Positions 23,133-33,323 of a DNA stretch of 64,000 bases are shown here, one piece after another (position 1 is the stretch's first letter; each line of letters starts with the position of its first letter). The notes beneath the pieces are model-generated. The model saw only the letters and a list, made by a program, of their open reading frames with translations. It did no database searches and had not been told where the DNA came from. A program made the translations under genes and the position numbers. The DNA is from Viridothelium virens (lineage: Eukaryota; Ascomycota; Dothideomycetes; Trypetheliales; Trypetheliaceae): positions 186,001-250,000 of the forward strand of contig ML991783.1 in assembly GCA_010094025.1 (NCBI GenBank). Direction: 5' to 3'.

Positions 23133-25643
23133 TCACAACTTAGCCTTCACCTCTACATCCTTCACTTCACCTTTCATCTCCTCCACCACATCTCCCACTA
23201 GCCTCATGACTTCTGCTGCGCTACCAAAGGCAACTGTCCATCCATACACTCCGTGACCATATGCATGGACAATGCGGCTCTTCTTCTTTCCCAGTCCCTG
23301 CTCCCGTTCCACCCTCACGTCACCTTTCCGGAACGGCCGCCAGGCCTGAGCGAGCGGATACGTCTCGTCCAGTTGAGCATTCCTCAGTGGCGGCCAGGCA
23401 CGCTCTGCGCGGGCGATCATGGCCTGGACGTGGGGCGAGCTGAAGTTCAATAGGCTGCCCTCATCTGCATTCTGTTTGGTATAATCACTACTACCTTTCT
23501 TCTTCCACTCTCGCAGGTCATCTTTCTTAGTCTTCGAGTCCAGCTCCTCTTCCCACTCTCCTTTCTTCTTCTCGTCCTTGTTCCTCATTTCGAGTTTCTT
23601 CTCCCATCCATCCTCAAAGTCTTTCTTGCTCTTTTTGTCCAGGTCTTTCCATTCCATGTCATCGTCTTCTTTTGCCTTTGGCTCCAATTTCTTCTTCCAG
23701 TCTTGCTCTTCATCTGTTTGGATTTGAAGGTCTAGTTCCATCTTCATCCCTTCATCGTCGTCTTTTCGGATCCTCAGGTCTAGCTTCACCTTTTCCCTGT
23801 CATCGTCTGTCTTGGTCTTGAAGTATGGCTTGGATTTCTCCCCAAAGTCGTCCTCCTTCTTCCAGTCCAGCTTCTTTTGTTTTGCCTGCGCCTCCCAAGC
23901 GTCCTTTTCGTATCGGTCTTCCAGGAAGAAAGTCCCAATCACAAGTACGTCCTCATTTCTGGGAACCAGGAACGCAATATCATGATCTCCCTGCCATATA
24001 CTGTTCACCACCACCGCACTCTCCATCTTCGGAAAGCGCGTCCCATCGTTTCGCACACGGATCAGTCCGCCCTGTGCAGCAATGAGATTCTCGTCGCTGG
24101 CAAGGGTCCGGGCGCCAAGACCGGAGGCATTGACAATGACATCGGCCCCGGATCTGCGAAGCAACTCCGCTTCTTGGTCGCGCAAGTCGCCGTAGATGGT
24201 TTCATTGACAAAATTAGCACCCTTTGCAACGAGTAGAGATAGGAGAAAAGCCATGGCGCGGTCAGTGTCAATGACTGGAGCAAGGTGCTCAGTTGCGTCG
24301 ATTATCCTCTCGGAGGGTTTGGTGTCTTTCTTGGAAGCCTTCGCCTTGCTATCGTTCATTTTATTCTTTGATGGCATGGAATCTGTAGCCGATGGATACG
24401 TGAACTCCCGTACCAAGTCGCCTTTGTAGTCACGTCTGAAACCCTGTAAGATACCCTCTTCTGCTCCTTTCTTGGTGCTGATGTTGGACTTCGCTGCTTT
24501 TGCTTCCATTGCCCTGAGTCGCTCCCTCTCTGGCGCATAATTCTCTGCTTGGAAGGGATACAGCGCGACACTACGGCGTACCTTGACGCCAAATGTCGGC
24601 ATATCTGCATCGTCGGCATCGATTTTCTTCGTCTTCTTACCATCGCCGCCCTTGATTTCCATCTCTTTCACAATTCCCTTGATATCCTCAACGTCTTTAA
24701 AATCCATATCATCTTTAACATCATATAGATCCTTGATATCTTTGAATTTCTTGATGTCCTTCAGATCCTTCACGTCCTTGATGTCTTTTGTTGCTTCTAT
24801 GCCCTTAGTCTTCTTCACGTCTTCAACATCTTTGAGGTCCTTGGCATCCTTTGCCTCTTTGACATCTTTGGCATCTTTGGCATCTTCGGTGTCTTTGATA
24901 TCTTTGACATCTTTGAGGTCCTTGAGGTCCTTGACATCTCCAATGTCTTTCAGGTCCTTGAGACTCTTAGCATCTTGATAATCCTTCGTTTCCTGCAGCT
25001 CATACTCGTAATCTCCTTTCTTGATTCCCTTGATGTCATCTTCCGTTTTCATCCCTTTCGCATCGCCCTCGTCAATTTCCTTCTTGAATACTTTCTCGTC
25101 ATTACCCTTCAAACCCTTCACTCCATCCTTCATGCTCTCCCACTTCCCCCTTCCCTCAGTCAAGCTCTCGTCCCTGGCTGCCAGCTCCATATAGACCTGA
25201 TAACTCTCCAAAGCCCATCGCCTCGCCCTCTCCAAATTCTCCGGCCGCATCTGGGGTCCACATGGCGGGCTGGGAAATTCCCATAGCGCACCCCCAATCT
25301 GTGAGGTCAGGCGCTGCTGCTGGTGCTTCTCGTCGCCCTTGTAGCTGTATTTGGTATCTTTCGAGAGGTTGGACGGATGATCGGGAGGGTCGAAGGAGGG
25401 GAAGGCGCTAGCAAGAACGGTGACCCGGTAGCCTCTGTCGAGCAGAAGCCAGGCGGTTGTGCACCCGGCGACTCCGGCGCCGATGACGAGTAGGTGAGGA
25501 GCATGTTTGTATGCGGGAATCAAGGGTCGGGGGTCCGCGGTGAAGTTCTCGTTCAATTTGGGGATTTGGGAATAAGTAGAGGAATTTTGGTCAAGCTTGG
25601 AAGGTGGGGCTTTGGACGAAGAGAGAGCTGATTGTGGAGCCAT
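23133..25643 (-). CDS. D-amino-acid-oxidase-like flavoprotein with large charged repeat inserts, peroxisomal
   Basis: An FAD oxidase of the DAAO/D-aspartate oxidase fold, predicted to oxidise D-amino acids to imino acids and H2O2 in peroxisomes. It is an uninterrupted 836-residue frame, against about 340-370 for normal DAAOs. Seen: Rossmann motif VIGAGVAGC (GAGVAG at 55-60), IGGALWEFPSPPCGPQ, a GGLIRVRND segment, DVIVNASGLGARTLA, and a C-terminal HAYGHGVYGWTVAFGSAAEVMRLV matching the DAAO C-terminal motif. The last three residues are A-K-L, a type 1 peroxisomal targeting signal. Two inserts explain the length. The first, about residues 205-330, is a near-perfect Asp-x-Lys tripeptide tract. 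The second, about 580-720, is a mixed Lys/Asp/Glu region with DWKK- and EWKK-like units. The frame is open through both, so the product may be real. Alternatively, part of an insert may be removed as an unrecognised intron. Confidence 0.85.
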   Translation of the reverse strand: MAPQSALSSSKAPPSKLDQNSSTYSQIPKLNENFTADPRPLIPAYKHAPHLLVIGAGVAGCTTAWLLLDRGYRVTVLASAFPSFDPPDHPSNLSKDTKYSYKGDEKHQQQRLTSQIGGALWEFPSPPCGPQMRPENLERARRWALESYQVYMELAARDESLTEGRGKWESMKDGVKGLKGNDEKVFKKEIDEGDAKGMKTEDDIKGIKKGDYEYELQETKDYQDAKSLKDLKDIGDVKDLKDLKDVKDIKDTEDAKDAKDVKEAKDAKDLKDVEDVKKTKGIEATKDIKDVKDLKDIKKFKDIKDLYDVKDDMDFKDVEDIKGIVKEMEIKGGDGKKTKKIDADDADMPTFGVKVRRSVALYPFQAENYAPERERLRAMEAKAAKSNISTKKGAEEGILQGFRRDYKGDLVREFTYPSATDSMPSKNKMNDSKAKASKKDTKPSERIIDATEHLAPVIDTDRAMAFLLSLLVAKGANFVNETIYGDLRDQEAELLRRSGADVIVNASGLGARTLASDENLIAAQGGLIRVRNDGTRFPKMESAVVVNSIWQGDHDIAFLVPRNEDVLVIGTFFLEDRYEKDAWEAQAKQKKLDWKKEDDFGEKSKPYFKTKTDDDREKVKLDLRIRKDDDEGMKMELDLQIQTDEEQDWKKKLEPKAKEDDDMEWKDLDKKSKKDFEDGWEKKLEMRNKDEKKKGEWEEELDSKTKKDDLREWKKKGSSDYTKQNADEGSLLNFSSPHVQAMIARAERAWPPLRNAQLDETYPLAQAWRPFRKGDVRVEREQGLGKKKSRIVHAYGHGVYGWTVAFGSAAEVMRLVGDVVEEMKGEVKDVEVKAKL
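24660..25020. repeat. Nine-base-periodic coding minisatellite (Asp-x-Lys tract)
   Basis: Within the oxidase gene, the minus strand reads GAY-NNN-AAR units again and again (DVK, DLK, DIK, DAK, DTE). The third bases and the middle codon vary, so the period is nine bases but the copies are imperfect. Units such as GACCTCAAG and GATGCCAAA recur. Confidence 0.8.
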
Positions 25644-27281
25644 TGTGATAGAGAAAGGAAGGAACTAGAGGACGCTGTACTGGAATCGATGCTCACAAGC
25701 GGACTGAGGGAAATAGAGACGGTTCAAAGCATCTTTCAACAAATCAACTCAGACTGATCGATGCCCGATGAGTAGGCATATCTACGATCAAGAAGGATCT
25801 CGGAGAGGCAGTGGAGATCTGTAACTCACCTCTCTGGCTAAATGCAAGCCACCTGCTGATTCGGCCTGCAGCATCGTGGTGCGTATGCATTACTTGCAGG
25901 ACTTGCAGATGCTGCTTTGCTCTGCTGTCGGACATTTTGCATGAAACCTAACTTGAATGTTTTAGGGCCTTTGCTTGCGTGCTTGATGCCCCTCTCGAGC
26001 TCTGCACGAGGATGGACGAGTGACATGGATGGATGGTGACTAGTAGGGACGGAGCGAGTGGTCCGAATGTGTTTCGCGCCTGCCTCAACTACTCTACACG
26101 CTCGGTGCGCTCCTTCCTGAGAACAGGACAAGCTGTTGTGCCTCTGACGCCTATGAAATATCACTGTCCTGTCCTGAGGTACCAACAAAAAAAGCAAACG
26201 CATATCTAGGTACCTATGGAGATAGCCTGGAGTGAAGTTGTTGTGTAACGTAACAGCGATCGGGTCTCTGCGTTCCATAGATCCTGAGATCCTCGAGTCT
26301 TCCAGACGGAAATCCAGTAAGGGGAAATCGATGGGAGTGCGGAGACGGTAGCATGATGTGATGCGGTACAAAGCAATCGACGGCTTTAAAATAGTCTCAT
26401 TTAGCATCCGCCCTAGAAATTTAGCATACGCCACGGAACCGGCGCTATATTAGAGCTCCGTTCTCCCGGGACCATTCTTGCGCTGCTTTTACCAGAGGTG
26501 CAGACTTCCAAGGCGAAAGAAGCAAGGAACGTGCCTAAGGTGATGGTGGTGATTACACTCAATCTGTGTGCTACCACGCATAGTCACAACGATCCCTGAT
26601 TCGTCCTTAGCTTGCACGGCTCATCTGATTTCTACATAGCAAAGGCGGAAGTGCGACGGCAAGGCCGTTCTCTTTTTGATGATGTCTCGGTAGTTGATAT
26701 AACTACTCTAGCGCCCGAGAGCCGTTGTACCGAGAACCTCCAGGCAAATTCTGGAACAGTATCTAAAAATCTCACTGTAGAATATTGATAGGATATCTCC
26801 TTAAGCGATATCCCGAGGCTTTTTCTCCCGTCATCTCGCGTCGGTGAGGCTTCCTTATCTTCCTATTGTACGCACTCTAGCATCTACATCTATGCGCTCT
26901 TTCGTGCTTCGCTATCGTCGATATTAGTAATTTGGCCCTATGGACGCCAATTTCATTAGGAGCGATGATCACGTTTTAATGCAGCATGAGAGAGATTTAA
27001 TTTCGTGCCAGAGTTTCAAGTTACCAGCTTTAGTGTTCATGCAGGGAGAAAAAAGCAAGATCCTGCTCAGCGCTCCTCGATGCCTTGAGAATGAAGCGGC
27101 AGAGGGATCATGCAGTGCTCGATGAGATTGAGTCCTTGACTTTGACTATGCTAATGATACGGTTAATCTCCAAAATCGGCAACGAGGGTGGGAAAGGTAT
27201 CACATATTTCCTGCAGCACATCTGAGGTTGAGATCAAAGTATTATTTTTACATGTAGTACTACAAAGGCTTGGAATGAACG
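25644..27281. other. Intergenic, upstream of the oxidase gene
   Basis: About 1.6 kb. The 198-codon minus-strand frame at 25838-26434 has no family features. It contains TAGGTACCTA (26207-26216) and a 13-base near-repeat, TTTAGCATNCGCC, twice around 26400-26435. No gene recognised. Confidence 0.45.
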
Positions 27282-28615
27282 CTATTGAATGATAACTTCA
27301 TTGGCCGACTGTTCTGATGTCCTCGCATCAGACGTGACCTCTATAGTCGTAGTTTGATTTATCCTCTCCCGGCTGCCATACATTCGCAGTTGATCCCCCA
27401 ACTCCACCTCATCCGTCCTGCCCCGGCTGACTTTGGAGAAAAACCCTAGAGAGGAGGTATGCGAGTTGTCGCCCGACTTGCTATTGCTGTTTTTGCTGTT
27501 TTTGCTGTTACTTCCAGAAGTAAATTCCCGCCCACCGAGCATCGCGAAAGGGTTCGCGTAGCTGCTGAGCCGATTACTCCTTTTGCTCTGGTTTCCGAGC
27601 TCTTCTGCAGGAGCAATGATGACATTGTTGATCATGCCCACAGACATAGCCTCTAATACAGGCTTCAAAAATGGAAAGCTGCAGACGACAATGCTGAGGT
27701 TCGCATGAATTTTGCTGACGAGGGCGACGCGGTAGGCGCTGGATGATAAATCGGTACTGTGTACGGTATTGGAAAAGTAGATGGGTCGGAGGATGGTGAG
27801 CGGAACAGTCAAAGCAATCGGCACGAATGACAGCATTGCAAGACTCTTCTTTGCCCATGGAAGTTGCAGGTCGTGCAGGAGGTAAATTGGTAGAAATGCA
27901 GCCAAAAGTTGAGTGAAAGCGTCGACCACTGCATTAATATCCCAAAATGCTAGCTACGTAGAGTCGGTCAGTGTCTCTGACGTTAAAATAAGAGAGGTAT
28001 GGTTACCCTGTCAAAGCATTTGTTTGTACTCGTATTCCAAGTTTGTGGGAGGTCACATTGAAAAGCAATGGAAAAGATTGAAATCACAATCCACACTCCG
28101 ATGAAGACGATAGTGCTTTGCACAATCAGGCGTCGAAACCTTAGTTGGCACAGTGTGGTTACAAAGTGCAACGGAGCCAACTTTGCTAGGTATATCGTCG
28201 GTATGTAGAAGAGTTCAGCAGCCAAGGTTGCCTAGGAAGAGGTCGTTAGAAAGTCTTCTTGATGGACAAGACACATATCTGGAAATACTTTTTGAAAGTT
28301 CTCGAATTTTTGAGACGAAAGTTGCGATTGCGGCTGGCCTAATCCTGACGTGACTTGGATTCCAGTTGCGATGGTTTCCCCGATTGCTACAACCTGGTAT
28401 TTGTTAGAAGGAAAGTCATCTTTGGCGTGCGCTTTCGACAGCTGAGAGGAACCTACAAGAGCCAAGGCCATGAACACATCATCTCGTTGCAGCCGCTTTG
28501 CAAGGTAGTATTTCGTGCCAAGTTTCGTGATAGCCAACAGGATTGCCGCGACAAGTGTAATCCATGTCGCTAAATTTATCAAAGGCCCTCTATGGTCTGC
28601 ATCAAGCAGAGGCAT
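27282..28615 (-). CDS. Fungal rhodopsin-domain integral membrane protein (Pth11-like class) 1
   Basis: A seven-helix membrane protein of the fungal 'rhodopsin domain' family (PF20684 type), probably surface-located. Its ligand and role are unknown; relatives include Pth11-like receptors, but this one has no visible CFEM domain. Four exons: 28615-28457, 28393-28289, 28231-28007 and 27953-27282, all joined in phase 0, giving 386 residues. Typical marks: RDDVFMALAL after TM2, AELFYIPTIYLAKLAPLHF, CFDRLAFWDINAVVDAFTQLLAAFLPI (the conserved W.....D region) and SSAYRVALVSKIHANLSIVVCSFPFLKPVLE. The C-terminal cytoplasmic tail is Ser/Asn-rich with a KNSKNSNSKSGDNS run. It diverges from the permease gene at 30748. 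Confidence 0.85.
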
Positions 28616-30747
28616 AATTTGGGAAGGGAAGGAGCGAGACTTAGAAAAATATTGTGGAGAGATACGATGGGAGGAGGTAAAGGTTTTGCGATAACTAAGT
28701 CTGAGCTCAGCGTCCTCACCTTTTTGGTGCTGGGGCGGTCAAGGGGAGTACAACGGTTAACGTTGATGGACGCACGACCAATCAGATGATACATGCCCAT
28801 GACCCCGGATGCGGAGGCGAGCGATGGGGATTTCCAGCATGTGGCACGCTGTTGCTCATTTCTGATGCTCGGGGACACCAGGTCTGAATTTTCGCAAGGG
28901 CCCTGTTGACATAAAACTGCGTGCTGACTAGACACGCTAGGGCATCCTGGGCGCTTCCTTAGACTTATAAGGAAGCTATCCGCGTAAATTAGCACGTTAG
29001 GATGGGATTATGTCGGCAGAAGTACCAATCTGACGATTCAAAGGCCATTTTGCGACAACTATATCACTCCCATCGTGGGTTTGCTCATGCAGGATGTGGA
29101 CGCACAGATGCAGATGAGACCAATAGCGGAGTTTCAAGGGTTCGGGCCTGCCAGCTTCAGTTAGCTAGAAGGCGGGCACCGTGGGGCGAGGCTGACGGTC
29201 ACAATCCTCGAACAAGTGGACGACATTCACGATCAGTCTTGCAGCTTGATTAAGGTACCTTAGTTACCGTAGCCTGGATGTGGTAGAGCAGGGGCGACAG
29301 GGATGACAGGGACCCACACCATTCGGCACGGGGGTTATCAAGCCGCCGGGGAACTTAATTAGTACCGGAACTCCTAGTATGGTTTCCACGAGCCGTGCCG
29401 TTCCGGATTCGTACCGCTCTCTTACACCCACGGTGCCCACCTCTCCCACCCCTCCGATTTTCAGCTGGTCAGGATCCTGCATGAATGGGGCTAAACTCCA
29501 GCCAACCACCTTCGTCTGTCGGATTAGATGATCCTCTACGATTGGGCGATCCGACGCCTTCGTATTCCTTCCCGGTCGTCTCCCTCGGCTTCATGCCCAC
29601 CATCATTCCATTTAGCAAGCCACCGACTTCGACAGATCTGACGCGAGCAGCAGAATCCACATGGGCACGGCATCGTACGGACATGCAGCCATTGCACAAT
29701 GAAGACATCACCCCAGTTTTCTACGGGGGTTGGGGTCTTATTGCCGCCATTAATCCCCAGGGTTTGTATGTTGCACAACAACGTCTTGAAAAACGAGCGT
29801 CCAGCCTGTTCCACCGCGAGACCGTGCGGGCAACTTTTCCTGTTCTAGCTCTTCTACTGGGGCTTGAGGGGTCTAAACAAGCCCCTCAAGCCCCTCAAGC
29901 CCCTCTGGCCTGATGATACCACTAAGATCCTCCTCGGTAGTCAGTGTTTGGAGACAGTCCTAGTATCACGCCTTCGGCGCCATAGCAAAAAAACGAGGCC
30001 CCGAGAGGCGACGCTCTTCATAGAGCTTGTTCCTGATACCGGGAAACGCACAAGAGCTAGGAATGACCACCAACATCGTCGCTAGCATACCCTTTGTTAG
30101 CTTCAGATAGCACGGTAACATCGGTACATGGGCAAGTAACACACACGCTCGACCCCTACCCTCCTGGGTAAGCACTGCGGATCGCTGTACGCCGCAGAAC
30201 GCTTCTACGACGTTTGGCACCCTAGGGAAGCCGCGCGGTGCTCCATGAAGCATTAGTCGGACTGCATGGAAGACTCTGATCCGACCGGAGCAGTGGCTAT
30301 GGAGAGCATGCATCCCGCAGCCATCGGACCCTCCTCCAGTTGGATCCTCTGCTCCATCGAAAACGTGGGGATCCTCTGATGGCTCTTCCAGGCGGCGTCA
30401 TTTCATCTGCAACAAATTGGCCAAAACTCCTCCTTTCCAATCGTAATCGATGGCCCACCCCCCCGCTACCCATCTGGCCTATTGACCCCTGGCAACCCGT
30501 GGCTTTTACCACGTTCTGTTCTGCATCTTTCATTCCGCTAAAAAGTTCAACTTCAATTTTTCCTTCCTTGTACCACCTGGGGGTTCCCTTGACCAAATTC
30601 TCCATATCATCGCGCAAAGGCTTAGTGATAAAGCTGTTGGGGTTGAGATAGCCAAAAGACTTCCGTTCTGCTACTGGAGGGTGATCGTCTGTCTTGTATA
30701 CTGACCCTGGCGCAAAGTTTACTTCCTAAAGTTCGACTGGTTTCGAA
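28616..30747. other. Gene-poor interval between divergent rhodopsin-domain and permease genes
   Basis: About 2.1 kb, GC-rich around 29.3-30.4 kb. A 142-codon + strand frame (29485-29913) is Ser/Pro-rich without family features and ends in an APQAPQAP run created by a short repeat. I do not call it a gene. Promoters of both neighbours should lie at the two ends. Confidence 0.4.
29859..29903. repeat. Hairpin-forming inverted repeat with tandem arm
   Basis: GGGGCTTGAGGGG at 29859-29871 is exactly complementary to CCCCTCAAGCCCC at 29882-29894. The same arm occurs again, overlapping, at 29891-29903 because of a nine-base tandem unit (CCCCTCAAG). Either copy could pair with the first arm across a short loop. 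Confidence 0.6.
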
Positions 30748-33227
30748 ATGGACAACGACATGGAGCTCAACGGCATGAATGGTTTCTCGGACAAGCAGCC
30801 TAGTGTTACCAGTCAACCAAAATCGCTTGATCGGGACGAGGCGGTTCTGGCTCGATTTGGAAAAAAGCAGCGATTGCGAGTATGTCATGTTGTCTTTAAT
30901 CGGTGTTTACAAAAGCTGACACCTTAACCACAAAGAGGCGCTTTGGTCTGATATCAGCAATTGGTATCACAAGTACGTTGATGATAACATGGGAGGCAAT
31001 CACAGCGTCAGTGAAGGCCCAACGTTAATACCATAGGTCACACACGACTGACCAATGTTTGCGGATTAGAACACTTCTTAATGGGCTAGAAAACGGCGGC
31101 CCAGCCGGTTTGATCTATACTTATTTGTTTGTGTGGGGTGGAGCAATTCTTCAAACCCTAGTCATGGCCGAATTGGCTTCGATGTGAGTACTTACCAAGT
31201 CTGCTGGTTCCAGGTGACGGTAAAGAAGACTTGTCGTACCTGTAGATTTTTTCCTTGCTTTTGAGCATTCGCTCTTTGCTTGCTGGAGTCTGCGCTGACT
31301 GAGCCATTCAGGATTCCGCTGGCAGGTGGACCATTCAATTGGGTCGCCATCCTCGCTCCCCGATACTGCAGAAAATATTTGAGTTATCTCGCTGGATGGC
31401 TCTCGGTGATTTCGTACCTGGCCCTCGTCTCCGCCACCTGCTACGTCGCTGGAACCTTGGTCCAAGGTCTTCTGATCCTAAATTATCCAAGCTATGTATA
31501 CGAGAACTGGCATGGCACTCTATTATTCTATGCCGTGCTCTTCTTCGGCCTTTTCGTTAATACTATTCTCGGCCGATTGCTTCCGCAGATCGAATCGCTG
31601 TTGCTGGTCTTCCACATTCTTGGGTTTTTCGCCATTCTAATCCCCATCGTCTATCTCGCCCCCCAGCACCAGTCAGCTAGCGAGGTCTTCGGCACTTTCC
31701 TGAATACTGGCGAGTATAGCTCAAATTTCGCTGCCGCTTTGGTTGGAATGGTGACTGTAACGAACAGCGTGAGTGCTACTCTACTTCGGACATAATGCAA
31801 AGCTATCACTAACACACACTCCAGTTTCCTGGTACGTTCAACACTCTGAAAAAAAAGAAAGGGGAAAGGGAAGGGGGGAGGGGGCCAACGGCCAACCCAG
31901 AACCCCCCGGCGCCTCCTCGGGAAAACATTCATGAGCTAACAGAGCGCTAGGTCTCGATGCTGCCGATCATATTGGTAAGTTTAGACACCGAAGCCATTC
32001 ACCATCTTCCTGCGTCCGATGTCTACAGTATCCTTTAGTAGAGGGTCTTAATCCTAGAAGAGAGATCGAAATAGAGATTTCGGTAAATGAATGTGGAGGG
32101 TTCGGCTCAAGTCTCAAGAGCTTCTCCTTGCCCGGCAGCGATTGATAACTTTTATAAGAGCGCGGTTACGCACGTCACAGACATCGGACGCAGGAAGTTG
32201 GAGTACAAATCATCCTATCATGTATTGACCCTTATCTAGCCGAGGAGATCCACGACGCGCCGAGAGTCATCCCAATCGCAATTGGCACTTCGACAATGCT
32301 TAATGGAATCATGGGGTTTGCTATGCTTTTAGCCCTCTTGTTCTGTCAGCCCGATGACATCCAGTCAACGATCGGTTCGGATACATTCTACCCCTTCATC
32401 AACATCTATGCATATGCCACACAGTCAAACAGTGGGGCCACTGCGCTTACAGCTGTATTGATCTGTACTCAAATTTTTGGAGCGATAGGTTGGATTTGGC
32501 TGTGCACCATCCAAAGATAAAGCGCTAACGATGGTTGAAGGTATGATTGCGACATCAAGCCGGATGATTTGGGCCTTTGCTCGCGAAGGCGGATTGCCTT
32601 TCTCGAAATATCTCTCAAGGGTAAGCATCTCTGCACGTTCAGAGCTATGATCTCGTAACGATGGAGTCGGGTGATTTTGCTGGTTCCATGAGCTCTCAAC
32701 AAATTCTCCTGACTTCTGCATTGTTACAACCAAGCCGGACTTCACATTAGCTGTATCCTTCCTTGCAGGATAGTTAACTGACAAATCTGCAGGTCGACGA
32801 AAAAACTCGGCTCCCTATCTGGGCTATTGGTGTTACCACCGTCATTAGTCTGCTCCTCGCCCTCATCAATATTGGGTCCACCGTCGGCTTTACTGCCTTC
32901 ATCTCCCTCGTCGTCGCCGGATACTATTCCTCTTTCCTGCTCGCGGCATCCGTAATGCTGCACAAGCGACTTACAGTCCCTGCCTCACAGATCCCCTGGG
33001 GCTGGTTCAAGCTCGGGCGTTTCGGCGTCCCCATTACCGTGCTGTCCATCGCCTTCACGATTATTGGGGGAATATTTTCGTTTTTCCCATCGACGGTAGA
33101 TCCAACGCCGGAAACGATGAACTATTGCGTATTGGTATACGGAAGTGCGTTGCTGTTCAGTGCGGTCTTCTGGCTTTTGTACGGAAGGAAGACTTACACG
33201 GGACCGATCATGGAGACGGATGCTTGA
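30748..33227 (+). CDS. Amino-acid/GABA/choline permease (APC superfamily) 1
   Basis: A 12-TM plasma-membrane transporter for an amino acid, GABA or choline. Nine exons: 30748-30879, 30936-31006, 31070-31183, 31312-31768, 31825-31831, 31952-31975, 32240-32488, 32541-32620 and 32793-33227, phases agreeing, 522 residues. Key marks: NGGPAGLIYTYLFVW, MAELASMIPLAGGPFNWVAILAP (the APC consensus around TM2-TM3), GLDAADHIAEEIHDAPRVIP, and ATSSRMIWAFAREGGLPFS. Two consecutive tiny exons (7 and 24 bases) encode S-FPGLDAADHI. Both are needed to join TM6 to the conserved AEE region. The 264-base intron after them is long for this genome. The preceding intron contains a pure purine tract near 31849-31881. 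The exact substrate cannot be read from sequence. Confidence 0.87.
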
Positions 33228-33323
33228 TTACTTTGCCGAATGTTGGTCGGCTTGTTAGAGTATTGGAGATAGTATCTTTATACAGCAAATATAGATGCAT
33301 TGATCTGTCCAGAGCAATAAGAA

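Noticed and set aside
24583-24978. 131-codon + strand frame, Ser/Phe/Leu-rich and hydrophobic
   Set aside because: It is the reverse complement of the Asp-x-Lys repeat tract; its regularity is only a mirror of that repeat.
25838-26434. 198-codon minus-strand frame upstream of the oxidase
   Set aside because: Composition is not protein-like and no domain was recognised.
29485-29913. 142-codon + strand frame, Ser/Pro-rich
   Set aside because: Its end is made by a short tandem repeat and no family was recognised. It could be a small lineage-specific gene, but I cannot support it.
30961-31006. GTACGT donor at 30973 in permease 1
   Set aside because: Reading straight through gives STLMITWEAITA, which fits the permease family. 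The donor at 31007 is used instead.
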